A DNA stretch of 64,000 bases from Carallia brachiata. Lineage: Eukaryota > Streptophyta > Magnoliopsida > Malpighiales > Rhizophoraceae. Under the pieces are notes generated by a model that was given only the letters and a program-made list of their open reading frames with translations, did not search any database and had not been told where the DNA came from. Of the stretch, positions 37,501 through 50,300 are shown piece by piece. The DNA lies in assembly GCA_021464245.1 (NCBI GenBank), contig JADCRB010000048.1, forward strand, positions 2,506,858 through 2,570,857. Direction: 5' to 3'. Positions within the stretch are counted from its first letter, which is position 1, and each line of letters starts with the position of its first letter. A program made the position numbers and the translations under genes.

Positions 37501-37951
37501 ACATAGTTAAATTGGGAAAGTGACATTTTTTTTTTCCCAATGAAGTTTAGGTTGGAACTCCAAATCTCATCTCCAGACTTTGGAGGATGACTTTATTTTG
37601 TCGAGTCTTAGTAACGGCAACGGAAGAAGAGGCATCGACCTTGCTTGATACTTGAAGGCTAACCAATACGAGCCGTTGGCCTCGGACCTTCATGTGGAGT
37701 GCTCAGGAAAACTAGTAGTTCAAAGTTGGTGGCGAACTAAGACAGTTTGAAATTAGTGAAGTTTGGTTCATAGGAGTTGATAATAATAAAGCGCTGATGC
37801 TAACCTGAGACATAAACTTGATTTTTTTTTTATTGGAATTTCCTATTTGTACGGAATTAAAAAAGCAGATGTTCAGTTACTTTGTTCACCAAGCCTTAAG
37901 CCTTAACTTCACCACGGTCTCTAAACAGTCCATTGTTCCTTTGGCTCACAA

Positions 37952-38256
37952 GGATATCAATATTTTTAATTCTAAATTTTTAAATTTTATTATATTTAAA
38001 TTTTAAATCTTTTTAACATTTGATTTGAGTTCTAAATTTTTTAATTTCATACTACATTAGTTCTTTAAGCTACGAAAAGTGGTCAATCGATTAATAAATG
38101 AGTTTAATTTAATAAAAATCATTTAAAAAAAAGTTAAGTGCATGAATTAAATATTTTTTTCATCAACAAAATATGCACATTAAATATTTTTTTAATCAAC
38201 AAATATACAAATTAAATAAGTAACATGTATATTTTTGATAGAAAAGACATTCAATT

Positions 38257-38290
<34 letters not shown>

Positions 38291-38463
38291 AAATAATTTT
38301 TTGTAAAGTTAAAATTATTTTTTAATAGATTGATCACTTTTGGTAAACAGAGGGATTGATTTGGTAGAAAATCAAAAAGTTTAGAATTCAGATGAAATGT
38401 CAAAAAGATTTAGAATTCAAATGCAAAAAAACTTAAAAGTTAGGATTAAAAATATTGATATCC
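37952..38463. mobile_element. Fold-back MITE, copy 1, with terminal inverted repeats
   Basis: It begins GGATATCAATATTTTTAAT and ends with the exact reverse complement. CTCACA occurs just outside both ends (37945-37950 and 38466-38471), a plausible target-site duplication. Internal sequence is also inverted about the middle. No coding capacity. The orthologous position in copy 2 (about 40830-40842) has no insertion. Confidence 0.75.
38262..38288. repeat. (TA)n microsatellite
   Basis: TA dinucleotide run inside the MITE. Confidence 0.85.
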
Positions 38464-39799
38464 CACTCACACGCTGTCTTGCAATATCACCCTTGAAATA
38501 TTTCCACTAGTTTCTTTGAAAAAAAAAAAGTAACCACATGCCCATTCTAATGTTTCTTTCCAAACGAATAGGTCGCAATTCCCTTAAAAAGAGGAAAGAA
38601 TCTTGATTTCCATATATGACCAGTTAATAATTCTTGATATGTACAAAAAAAAAAAAAAGATATGTGCACACAAAAAAAATCTCCAACTAACCCAAAAATC
38701 TCTCAAAAATACCTCTATAAATAGGATCCTTGGGGTTACGCAAGAAAACGCAATACTCTTCCATGGTACTAGATGCAAAGCGACAACAGTTGGAGGAGGA
38801 GCAAGGCATTGCTTGTGGTAGATATTATCACTTTTCCTATTGATTTTTCTTAATATATTCTATGCCTTTCTTTCAACAGTTCAAACATTGATTTTTCTTA
38901 TTTACATCTAGTTATTTACCCGGTTGTATTTTCAATTTTTAAAGATTTCCGATTATGTACGTTATTTGCGGTTTCATATGTGTTTTTAATTTCGTTTTTG
39001 TTCTTTTTTGATTGGTTTTCGATTTGGATTGAAGGAAAAAAGTTTACAAAAGCTTTTTAAATTGCAGATGGGTTTTGTGCTACCATCTAAAGCTCTCATA
39101 GGCTAATATTTTAATATCTCTGCTCTTGCAATTCTTCTGGTTTTCTCTTTGACTTGACTTTTGCGTTTTCCTTATATCTTTTCTTGATGTTGAATTGCTA
39201 GTTGAGACTTTCAGCAATTGTACTTGTTTGGTTTTGTTCATTGATCAAACTCTGTCCATAACTAATCAAACACTCATGTTATGTTTTCCTCGAATACGTC
39301 TAGTTTTTTAAATCTTTAAGAATAGTTTGAGAGTCAGTCAATACAAAGTATAAAAACAACCTATTAATGTTTCTTTTTCTTTTGTTTTTTCTTTAACCTT
39401 CTTGATTAAAAAGCAATTGATGTTTGAAAGTATCAAGTTGTCTGTTTTGTTCTTGGATAGATGAAATCATTCAGGTCCTATACTTTTTCATATTTAGAGG
39501 TTTCTGTTCTTTTCATGCTTTACATTTTTTTTGTTGATTTTTGGAATTGATATTTCGTCTGTGAAATTACTCTAACATAGGCATTCTATATGAGTTCGTA
39601 AATTTTTGAAAGGCATAATAATATCGTGGGGGAAAGACATGCGTATAACCAGTGTAGAAGATTTCATACGTCTCTTCTTTTTTTTTCATGTGTTTTCTGG
39701 GGTCATTCAAGAAAAATGTCACGTCGGCATAGGAAATTTACTAGGTCATTCCGAGCTTTTTCTGTTCAAACTGTTGACACATGGCAAAGATTCAATCCT

Positions 39800-40500
39800 A
39801 CAATTTAGCTATTACTTTCATGAATAGTATAGGTGTTGTCTATATCAGTTACTACGAATGGTTGCGACAAGAATGATTATAGTGGTGAATGTTTAGTAGC
39901 AATTTGTTGAGAAGGACCTTGTGTAGAAGTCATTTGCTGTTAATAAACGTAGAATAATTGATAGAACTTCTTCCTATAAACATAGTCGTGGTTGCTTCCA
40001 ATGCCATATGCCCGTTTGTTATGGATAGGCAAAAATATGAAAGCTTCCAAGACGGCAATGAGCACCAACCCAAAGAATATTATTCTTTTTTTTTTTTTTT
40101 TTTTAACTTGGCTATTTTGGATAACTAATGTTATTTATTTATTTTGTGGTGCAGTTTATAGATTTGGAAATCTTGATGATGTACTAAGTAGTTCAGCAAG
40201 GTAAACTTTTTAGTATTGGTTTTTTTTGAGTGAATCTCTAGTTTTTTAAAGAGAAAAATATAACTGTTTTTACAATTGCATAGCGTGGGGGTATGGAGGG
40301 GGCTAAATATGTATAATTGCTTTGTAATTCAGAATCAATTTTCCAATGTATCTCTTCGTTGACTCTTGTCAGAAATCTAAATTGTGTTAATCACCTTTTT
40401 GCAGCAAATGACGAACAGAACGACGTCCACCCAATAGAAGAGGTGAGCCGAGGAAGTCAGGCTGACTGTATCCGTGACAGACGACCCCAATATGCATCAT
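39800..40500 (+). repeat. Copy B of the dispersed gene-like unit
   Basis: The best-preserved copy. A short exon at about 40155-40201, preceded by TGGTGCAG and followed by AAG|GTAAAC, encodes RFGNLDDVLSSSA. Another candidate exon at about 40405 follows TTTTTGCAG and encodes ANDEQNDVHPIEEVSRGSQA. The upstream part matches copy A. Downstream of it begins paralogous segment 2. I do not recognise the protein and could not assemble a full reading frame. Confidence 0.55.
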
Positions 40501-40629
40501 CATATTTTAAGAATATGGATTTTCGGGATTCTTTTTTGTGTCCTTTCCATGGTGCAGCGATTTTTTGCATTCCGCTCAAATAATTTACACATTGATTCAG
40601 TCAATACATCAATGACTGTCCTTATACTC

Positions 40630-41715
40630 GGAAAGTTTGAAATTATGGAAGTGTGGTTCATAGGAGTTGATAAAATAAAGCGCGCTGATGCTAATTGGGA
40701 TGTAAACTTGATTTTTTTGATTGGAATTTCCTATTTGTATGGAATTAGAAAAACAAATGTTCAATTATTTTGTTTACCAAGCCTTATGCCTTAACTTCAT
40801 TGCGATATCTAAAAAGTCAATTGCCCCCTTTGCGCTTACACGCTGTCTTGCAATTTCACCCTTGAAATATTTCCACTAATATCTTAAAAAAAAAATGAAA
40901 CCACATCCCCATTCTAATATTTCTTTCCAAACGGGAAAGAATCATGATTTCCATATATGACCAGTTAATAATTCTTGACATGTACACACAAAAAAAGGGA
41001 TAAGGATTTTTTTAGTCCTAAACCTTTAAGTTTTTTTACGTTTGAATTCTAAACCTTTTTGACATTTCATTTGAGTTTTAAACTTTTTGATTTTCTACCA
41101 AATTAGTCCCTCTGTTTAACAAAAGTGATCAATATATTAAAAAATAATTTTAACTTTACAAAAAATTATTTAAAAAAGATTAAATATATGAATTGAATGT
41201 CTTTTCTATAAAAAAATATACATGTTGCCTATTTAATTTGTTGATGAATTTGCCTATTAATATATGAATTGCATATTTTGTTGATGAAAAAAATATTTAA
41301 CTCATGTATTTAAGTTTTTTTAAATAATTTTTATTAAAATTAAACTCACTTATTAATAGATTGACTACTTTTCGTAATTTAAAGGACTGATATAGTAAAA
41401 AATTAAAAGATTTAGAACTCAAATGAAATGTTAAAAAGGTTTAGAACTCAAACGTAAAAAAATCTAAAGGTTTAGGACTTTAAAAATATTTATCCCCATA
41501 AAAAAAGGTCTCTAACACTCTAAAAAGATGTGCAGACGCCAAAAAATATGTCCAACTAAACCCAAAAATCTCTCGCAAACCCTATAATATCTCAAAAATA
41601 CCTCCATAAGTAAGATTTCTGTGTTTACGCAAGAAAATGCAATACTCTTCCATGGTACTAGAAGCAAAACAATGACAGTTGGAGGAGGAATAAGGCATAT
41701 CTTGTGGTAGATATT
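40630..41715 (+). repeat. Paralogous segment, copy 2
   Basis: Diverged copy of 37740-38830. It lacks the MITE at the site used in copy 1 but has its own, related MITE at 40997-41496, at a point where copy 1 reads straight through (near 38645). The TATA-like and ATG region (about 41600-41710) is kept, but the short open frame is closed by TGA at codon 8. Confidence 0.75.
40997..41496. mobile_element. Fold-back MITE, copy 2
   Basis: The left end reads GGGATAAGGATTTTTTTAG with TCCTAAACCTTTA following; the right end is its imperfect reverse complement (TAAAGGTTTAGGACTTTA then ATATTTATCCC). The interior matches copy 1 (for example 'accaaattagtccctctgtt' against its reverse complement at 38348). 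No coding capacity. Confidence 0.7.
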
Positions 41716-42339
41716 AAAGATTTGTCTTCCCAACAGATGCACTAGCAAGGAAAATTGCACGATCAGAAAATTTACCCATGAGAAAAGCAAATCAATAGTA
41801 GCAAATTCAGCTCCAAAGGATTAACAATCAAAATTTTAGAATAACAGATAAATTGATTTTCTCTTATCCCAATTCTCTAAAATCCTTAAATCTTAAAAAA
41901 CCAAAAACTCATAGCCGATGCAATTCTATCAATTAAGTCAAAAATAATGATTGAGGAATAGTCCTCCTTTCGTAACAGAATTTTCTGCAATATAGGGAAA
42001 AGAGTCGGAGAAGAGGTGAATCATAAATAAAATGTTATGAAAAAATTAATTTGAGGGCTGAGAAAATACATGGAGGTCATGCTATTTTTATTAAATGTTA
42101 AAAAAAAAAATATGTTACATTCAACCAACAAAACGTTATTGTTCTTCAAAAAAATAATAAAAATAAAAATAAAAACGTTATTTTTTTTCCATTTTTCATA
42201 TTAGTTATCAAAAAGATATCTTTGAGGCTAAGAATATGAGAAAAGAAATATCAAAATTAAAGCAAATGGTCACACTAAAGTTGCCTCAAAAGTTTTACCG
42301 ATAAGCCCATGGTGTCTGAAAGAAAAAAAATGAAACACC
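41716..42339. other. Intergenic, no gene recognised
   Basis: A+T-rich DNA with no supportable exon or repeat unit. Confidence 0.4.
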
Positions 42340-42568
42340 GATCATTGTGGTGTAGTTGTAAGCGTCGAACGGTATTAGACCAAAGATCTTGGGTTTGAAG
42401 GTTATTAAGACATTCAATAGAGCTAAACTTACTCCTCCTTTTAGTAATGCTGAATTATATTATAACTATTCAGACAGTCCAAAAGTTATATTGGGAGAGA
42501 AGTAATACTCCCTGACAGAATTGTGGACACCACCTTTGTCTTTCCATTTTTTGTACAAAAAAAAAACA
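42340..42568 (+). mobile_element. tRNA-derived SINE, different family
   Basis: The plus strand carries an A-box-like TGGTGTAGTTGTAAGCG at about 42348 and a B-box-like GGGTTTGAAGG at about 42391, spaced as in tRNA promoters. They are followed by about 150 bases of unrelated sequence and a tail ending in a run of A at about 42557-42567. It is unlike the SINE at 1504 and 33045. Target-site duplications were not resolved. Confidence 0.5.
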
Positions 42569-42845
42569 GAGATTATTGTTATGCATTTATGTCTTGCATC
42601 GAACAAATAGTTCAATTGTGTAATAATAAAAAATAAAGCAAAGAGAATTCACATCGATTAAATAGCATTGCTTCTATCCACAAGATGAAGAGCATTGTGT
42701 TTGAAGTGTCTTTTAGATGGTACCATAGTTATCTCTAACCGTTGCTCTTGTATGTCAAATTCAAGATGTTCATTTGCAGCTTTTCTCATAGTGAGACTGT
42801 TTGAAGCTAATAAAACTATTCATGAGGACTCGAATGACGTAAAAG

Positions 42846-42846
<1 letters not shown>

Positions 42847-42887
<41 letters not shown>
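42847..42887. repeat. (GA)n microsatellite
   Basis: About 20 GA dinucleotides, nearly uninterrupted. Confidence 0.9.
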
Positions 42888-42893
<6 letters not shown>

Positions 42894-43391
42894 GATATTG
42901 AAAGCCATTCAATATTTCGTGATTTCAATAGCCAATGATACTTTAACTTTTACCTACGATCGAAACACGATAAAGGTTGTAGAAGGTTACCGTAGGTATC
43001 AAATGCATTGAATTAGTTCATGGAACTGTGATGTGCAACAACAAACACATTATCATCCTAAATTGAATATCAGTGGCACGTCAAAATTACTCACCAAAAG
43101 AACTTCTGCCAAATGCTTTCTGGTTGTATGAATGACAATTGCAGATTAATTCTCCAAAAGCCATCAAATCACTCTTCCCAGTTTTCTCAATTCTATGAAC
43201 CACAAGGATCAGCAAAGAAAAGTCTCACATTATGTATTTGTTTTAATAGGTAAATGATAATTCAATTAACTCAATTATATTGTGGAAGAATACTGTATGA
43301 CCTCTCTCATAAAAGGCAATTAATTTTGCGTTGTGTGAATTTGGTCAATAATTAATGGCATGAAAATTTGCGTATACCGTTTTGAAGTAAA

Positions 43392-46300
43392 TAGAGGTGT
43401 CAAAAAGTGACCCGACCCAATAATCCGACCGAACTTGTCCGAAAAAATTGGGTCAGGAACTCAAATTTTCAATCCGAAACCGAAAGTGACCCATACCCGA
43501 AAATGACCCGAAAAATTTGGGTTGGATTCGGGTTGGATCTGGGTTACCCATTGGGTTAATTTTTTTTTATTTTTTTATTTTTTTTACCTTTACTCTTTGT
43601 ACAATCGAGACTCAAATAAGATTGAGTCAATTGAACGCCTGTTACGCCACCCAATCGCATCTTTCTGCCTTCTTCTTCTCTCGATCATTGTTCTTGTCAA
43701 TCATTCCCCTCAATTGAACGCTTACGCCACCCATCGCCTCTTCAAGACTCTTCTGCCTTCCTGTTGTCACCAAAGCTGTCACTCTTCTCTTCTTCAATCT
43801 CATATCTCTGTTGGTAGCTTGCTCTCCCCTCACACGCGTGAGCCATCCTTCGTCTTCGGTCTCCCTCCTTCTCAATATCAACGCCAATTTCATCTATCCT
43901 CACAAGTGGTTTCTACTTTTGATTTTACAGTAAACTTCCAGCAACTCTTCAAGGGCCAGGTACTCTCTCTCAGTCTCTCTCATTGAATCTTATTGTTTTA
44001 TTTTAGGGATTAGTTTACAAAGATTAAAAGGGAATAAACAAAGATTTTAGAAATTTCTACTTATTCATAAAATGGCAAAATTGACTTTCAATTTGTTGAT
44101 ACAATTTTTCTACAGGATTTTTGTATATGGTGATGTAACCAAATTTTTGGTCATTTGCACCATGAATAAAATTATTCTGTCGTTCAAAAAGAAAAAGATT
44201 TTCTTATTTAAGTAGTCAATTTTCGTGGAGAACAATGTGTTATTGTCCACTCAATGAACACATTTTTCAGATGCCATTCAAATATCTCCAATTGGTTTCA
44301 AATCATAACCAATTCTGGTTGTTGCTTCCGCTGACTCTGATGTTTATCTATGCTATTGTCGGCAACGTTGGGTGGCTTTGTACAGGTGTGTGAGCAAAAT
44401 AGGAGAATTTTGTCTTGATTTTATTGTTGCTAGATTAGTACGAAGACAAGATGATCACTTCTGATAAATTTTAATTGGGTTTTGATTTTGCACAAATGAA
44501 CAATTTTGCTCGTCCACTTGACTACTTGACTCTGATGTTAGTTGTTGGTTCTGTATGTCGTCTGTAGTCATTGAAGAGAGTGTATGTATACTTGATTTAA
44601 ACCAATTGCAGCTTCAACGTCCAAAATCTGTTGATCTTTTCATATCATATTTATAGTTTTTCTTCATTGTTTTGCAGATATGTCATCAACGGTTGCCTAC
44701 GATGATTGTAATATTATTGGGAATGAGTCTTCAAGCCAAGTTGACAAAAGGAAGAGGAAGTCCAATTCTGCAGTTTGGGAGGATTTTGAAAAACTTCCAG
44801 AAGAACAGTGTAGGGATGGGAAGCCAAAATCCAAGTGCAAACATTGTGGTAAGCTATATAGTGGTGATTCATCAGCTGGAACTTCTAACTTGCATCGTCA
44901 CATTCTATCTTGTCCTGAAAAGGCTAAAAAAGAGGAATGAGAAAATTCAACAAAAAGGTTTGATCAGAATGTGTACAAGGAGAAAATTGCTATAGCTATT
45001 ATTATTAGGCATGCATATCCATTCAGATTTGCTGAGCACGAAAAGAATAGAGAAATCCATACTTATTTGAATGGAGCCGTCAAACCTATAAGTAGGAATA
45101 CCACAAGAGCATATTGTTTCAAAGTGCATAAAAAAGAAAGAGAAAATTTGAAACTTATTTTGGAAAAACTTTCTAGCAGAATTTGTTTGACATGCGATAT
45201 GTGGACCTCACTTCTATCTCAAGGATATCTTTGTCTCACTGCGCATTATGTGGATGAACATTGGAGGTTAAATAGCAAAATTTTGAGTTTTTGTCATGTT
45301 CTACCTCCACATAGTGCAGTTATTTTGTATCAGAAAGTCTACGAAATTTTGAAGGATTGGAATATTGCGAAGAAAATTTTCACCATTACTTTGGATAATG
45401 CAAGGTGTAATGATATTATGCAAGATCATTTGCTTAATCGCTTGAATAATGAAGATTGCCTACCTTGCAAGGGTGACTTTTTCCATATTCGATGTGTTGC
45501 TCACATTTTAAATTTGATTGTGAAATGGTTGAAGGTGATAAATTGTGCAATTAAAAATATTAGGGAAGGGATCAAATATGTGGTAGGTTCAGAGACAAGA
45601 TAGTTGAAATTTGAAGAATGTGCACAACTTGTCGGCTGTGATTGTTCCAAGGGATTATGGTTGGATTGTGTTACTAGATGGAATTCAACGTATAAGATGC
45701 TTGCTAGGGCACTTATTTATCATGATGCTTTTGCTCATTTGAAAATTGTTGATGATAGTTTTGTTTGGTATCCAACAGATGAAGAATGGGTTAAAGTTGA
45801 AAAAATTTGTGAGCTTTTGAAACACTTTGATACAATTACTACTTTATTTTCGGGGAGTGAATATCCAACTGCTAATCTCTATTTTCATCATGTTTGGAGG
45901 ATTGAACTTTGTTTGTTAGAAGGAATGGAGCATTCTGATCCTCACATAAATGAAATGTCAAAAGAGATGAAGATAAAATTTGATAAGTATTGGAGCGACT
46001 ATAGTGTCATACTCTCTTTTGCCATAATCCTTGATCCTCGCTATAAGTTGGATTTTGTGAAATTTTGCTTCAACAAATTAGATTCTTCAACGGCTGAAGA
46101 AAAGGTAGATAAAATTCATTCTAATCTTTTGCGATTGTTCAAAGATTATGCAAACAAGAACTCTGATCCATCATCACTTTACACCCATACTGGCAACTCT
46201 AGAACTATTGTAAATAGAGAGGAAGATTATATTGCAGTAAGTATACATTATGTGAATAATTCTTGGTATTTTTTTTAGCATAAACATTATATTCATTACC

Positions 46301-47376
46301 TTGCTTATTAATTTTGTAGGAATTCAAATTTTTTGAGGCGCATTAAGTGGATCCAGAACAAACAAGGAATTGAGTTGGATTTATACTTAAAGGAGCCTAA
46401 AGAATCTCGTCAATTTAAAATTGATGTTCTTGTTTGGTGGAAATCGTGTCAACATCGATTTCCAATTCTCTCTCTCATGGCTAAAGACATATTAAGTATA
46501 CCAATCACAACGGTTGCTTCAGGGTCTGCTTTTAGCATGGGTGGTAGAGTTATAACTAAATGGAGAGCTTCTCTTCTGCCAGAAACTGCACAAACTTTGA
46601 TAACTACTCGAAACTGGTTATATGGCTATCAAGGTAAGACATGTTCTTAAATTTAAGTTCTTAGATTATTTGTATACTTTTCAATTATAATGGATGTTTT
46701 GAATTGATGTAGTTGATGATGACACGACGAAGAATTAGATGGAATAGAGATACAATTTTCAAAGACAGCATCTTCAATGGCTTCGAATTCTTTGAATTCG
46801 GATGAGGAGAATTGAGAAATGCAAATGTATCTTAGTATTATTTTTGAGCACCAAACTGACTTGTTTGTCTTTCAAGTGAAATTAACTTGTGCTGTTGTTC
46901 GAAGATTCTGAATGTTTGCTCTATTTTCATAAAAGTTAATGCATTGGTGATTGTGGAGGATACTAGTGTTGTTTCCCCTGTGCTAGCTAGCTGCGGCTTT
47001 TCATAGGTACCCGTCAAAGAAAATGGTTGTAATTGGCATAATAAGGAGTCAGGGACAAATGGGAAAACAACAACAGCTTACTTGATTAAAAGAATGTATG
47101 ATAAAAAAAAAAACTAAATTTAAACATTTAGGTTATTATACAAATGAATTTTAAATTTAATTAAAGTGTTTTACTTTAGTAAAAAATGACTTGAAAAAAT
47201 AACAGTTCAGTTCGAATTTGACCTGAATTCGATCCGAATTCAACCCGAATCTGAAACGATCCAATCTGAATCCGAACCGAATGTAACGTGACCTGAAAGT
47301 AACCCAAACCCAAAATGACCCAAACCGAAAACGACCCAACCCGAACCCGATCCAACCCGAATTTTTGACACCTCTA
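43392..47376 (+). mobile_element. Full-length hAT (Ac-like) DNA transposon
   Basis: The left end TAGAGGTGTCAAAAA and the right end TTTTTGACACCTCTA form a perfect 15-bp terminal inverted repeat. The flanks GAAGTAAA and GAAGTAAT form an 8-bp target-site duplication with one mismatch, the length hAT elements make. Subterminal regions carry repeated GACCCGA/TCGGGTT-type motifs, which in this superfamily bind transposase. A disabled transposase gene occupies 44678-46815. A likely non-coding first exon ends near 43960 (GGCCAG|GTACTC) and is spliced to 44678. Confidence 0.92.
44680..46815 (+). pseudogene. hAT transposase, two nonsense codons and a frameshift
   Basis: The start ATG at 44680 lies just after an acceptor (TTTTGCAG). 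Residues about 30-80 form a BED zinc finger (WEDFEKLP, CKHCG at 53-57, LHRHILSC at 71-78) that would bind the element ends. The RNase H-like catalytic core follows, with aspartates in CDMWTS and LDNARCND, and RCVAHILNLIV. The C-terminal hAT dimerisation domain is at 46350-46630 (VASGSAFSMGGRVITKWRAS). Breaks: in-frame TGA at 44938-44940, in-frame TAG at 45601-45603, and a one-base shift between 46320 and 46333 just after an intron (GCA|GTAAGT at 46236 to TTTTGTAG at 46319). A last exon probably ends at 46815 (SLNSDEEN). The gene is non-functional, though every domain is still legible. Confidence 0.88.
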
Positions 47377-50300
47377 GAAGTAATGACTCATTTTTCCGTA
47401 ACTGTTGATTCATAGCATTAATTATTAACTTAAATAGATGTAATTACCTTTTTTATATGTGAATATCATTACAATTTGCTTCAAATAATAATATTATTAA
47501 AATAATAAATGATTAGCATGAATTAAAGGGAAACTTTCTTTAAATTTTTTTTATAATATTGTAATAAAAAGGTTGACTTGTATATATATGCGTCCCAACC
47601 TTGATAATTTCTCTCTTATGTAGGCAGCCCCAAGGGTCAAATTTGCTTTTAGGGGATGTTTGGTTTTACCCTTACTAATTATCATTATTGATTGTTGATT
47701 ATTGTTATTTATTATTAGTACTAATAAATAAAATAAATCATAGTATTTAATTAAATTAATACTATTTATTGTTGATTAAATAATGAAATGACAATTTTAA
47801 GTATTCAATTTCTATTTTATTCTAATAGTTAATCTTTTTATTTCTAATTCATCTAAATTAATCTTATAAAAATATATATTATGTATTTATAAATAAAAAT
47901 TTATTAACTTTAAGGTCAACTACAATCAATAATAAATATATTATTTTTGCAAATATTCTTTCACTATACAAATTGAGAAACAGTTAACGGACATATAAAT
48001 TTGTCATACGAAATAAACATATTGTAACAATTAGTATATTTTGCATAACTGCAATGCTAAAATGTGCAATAAAAAAATAACTATTTTTTTAATTTTATTA
48101 GTACAGTGGTACAAAATATGTTAGTTATTGTAATATGATTACAGTATGACAACTTTTTGTGTATGCTTATATAGTGGAACCCATACAAATTAGGGTGTTG
48201 AGAAAAAATATTAATATTTGTTCAGTGTTATTTATTGTTTACACAATAAAAAGAAAACAAAAGAAAAAAGAAAAAGAAAAAGCAGGTTACTTATTTATAA
48301 ATAAAAGGTTAATGTCCAAAAAAAAGCGTAAATTTTTATTTTTTTTTTCTGATTTTAGTATGACCTTTTTTTTTAAAATACAACACAAACTTTATGTTTA
48401 GGTCTAAAAACAGCAAGCCATTGCGACCTGTTGATAGATTCACGTCACCATGCCATGTAGATGATGACTTGAATTTTGTAATAAAAAATAAGAAAAATTG
48501 TTAACCTAAAATATGTACTTTCAAAAAGAATAAAGGTTTGTGGAGCATGACAAGACAACCACCTAGGAATTAGCCCAAATTTTTGTGTTGAATAAAATAC
48601 GCGGATTTTGTGTTCTGTCAAACGTGTTTAAAATGATGCTAATTACTATTTAAATATTAATTTTAAAAAAATTAAAAAAAAATTAATAAAAATATCTGGA
48701 CATGTCGGGGACGGGCATGTCACGGAACTCTGAAAAACTATGCAATTTTTCAGGCCCAAAAACTCTTTTCTACCAACATTCTTGCCTTGTCCACGTCTGT
48801 CCATCTCCCCTTCATTGCTGTGTTAGGCCGACCACCTATGGCCAACTCTCCGACCACTGCTCTGTTCCTCCGGGTAAAACGCTCATTCTTTTCGTTTCAA
48901 CCCGCATTTTGGTTTGTTGCACTGATGGTATTGTGGGTGTGACATTTGATTTGCTTTTAATTTCATAGCCAAAAGATATGGCTCCATGGTGTGCTCTGGC
49001 CACCCAATGCCGTTCTTGCGGCTCTTTATAGGCCCAAAGCCGGCGTTCGAGTCCGTTCTTTATCAACGCCAAGAAACATCTAAAGACTCCCTGAAATTCC
49101 TCCCTACTTTTTAGCTAAAAAAAAAAAAAAGTTAAATGCATTTAACTTCTTTATAATTTAGTTGTTTTACGTTTTACCTCTATGTAGTTTCAATTTAGAT
49201 AATAAACTTCTGTACACTTTTCAATTTTGACAATTAACCCCTTTAATAGTGTTAAATCAATTAATAGAAATTAATTAAAATTACATTATTTTGTAATTTT
49301 TTTTTCTCTTTAATAAAAAATGTCACGTATTTTTTAAATTGAATTTTGGTATGTACTTTAACTACATCTTATATTATTTACTTCACAGTTTTTGTTATTT
49401 TCAGTATACTACACATATTGCTATAGAGGTATTTGATACAGTATTCATAATTAACTTTTACGTGAAATATAATAAATTTTTGTAATTATAAAATAATATA
49501 ATTGTGTTTAATTTCTGTTAATCGATTTAATAAATTACTGTTAACGAATTAATTAACAAAATTAAAAAGTATAAGGAAATTTGTTTGTTAAATTGAAATT
49601 ATAGGAAAGTAAAACGTAAAATAAAAAATAACTAAAATATAAGGAGTTAAATATATTTAACTAAAAAAAATTCCTCCTTATTTAACTAAAATAACCTAAC
49701 TTTGTACAGTTTCCATCGCCAATCTTCGCCACGTCCTTCTAGTCACCACTGACTTCCTTAGCTTGGAGTCGGTGCCGACGCTTGGGGTCCGTGAGGGAGA
49801 GGGCGGCGACCAGTCAGCCATGGGGCCACCAGCAAGTATGGCGAGGGTTGTGCCGTCCAACGCTGAGATATTTGTTGGCGATGCGGTGGATAGGGGCGGA
49901 TATGCAGCGACGGTTAAAGTTTTGATTGTAAATAAAAGAAAGGATTCAGTTATTTTAAAATCAGCTAGCCTCTGATTTGGGGTTTGGTAGGAATTCCATT
50001 TGTTTTCAGTCTGTTATGCTGAACGATGCTTAAGAACATGCCAAAAAATGAAAATCGATGCTTAAGAATGTTTATTATTTTTTTATTACAAAAACCAAGT
50101 CAGAATTAAAGTGTCTACGTGACATGATGACGTGGCCATTTGTGCCAGGTTGACGCGCCACATCACTCACACAGTGGAATTTGTCAACAGGTACTAACAG
50201 CACTAACAACGTGCGATTTTTAGACCCAAATATAAAGTTCATGGTACATTTGACACAAACAAAAGTTTGTACTAGAACGAGAAAAAATTTTAAAGGTTTA

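Larger units (their letters stand above)
33651..37734. other. Intergenic, mostly without recognisable genes
   Basis: Contains a 115-codon minus-strand open frame at 33965-34312, listed separately. Elsewhere I see only A+T-rich DNA, homopolymers and an (ATT)n repeat at 37467-37497. A TATA-like 'ctatataaagc' at 37053 lies in a less A+T-rich patch (36960-37130) that could be a promoter remnant, but no gene follows it. Confidence 0.4.
37740..38830 (+). repeat. Paralogous segment, copy 1
   Basis: It matches 40630-41715 along its length: 'gtttggttcataggagttgat' near 37757, 'attggaatttcctatttgta' near 37834, 'acgctgtcttgcaat.tcaccc' near 38471, and 'gcaatactcttccatggtact' near 38750. It carries a 512-bp MITE at 37952-38463 that copy 2 lacks. 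The right part has a TATA box (tctataaatag, 38714) followed by ATG at 38763 and a short open frame (MVLDAKRQQLEEEQGIACG), which may be a first exon. In copy 2 the same frame has a stop at codon 8. Confidence 0.75.

Noticed and set aside
43517..43986. 154-codon plus-strand frame near the left end of the hAT element
   Set aside because: It spans subterminal repeats and a poly(T) run and lies in the likely untranslated first exon; no domain is visible.
48836..49072. 78-codon minus-strand frame in a less A+T-rich patch
   Set aside because: No recognisable motif, no splice context and no second piece of the same protein nearby.
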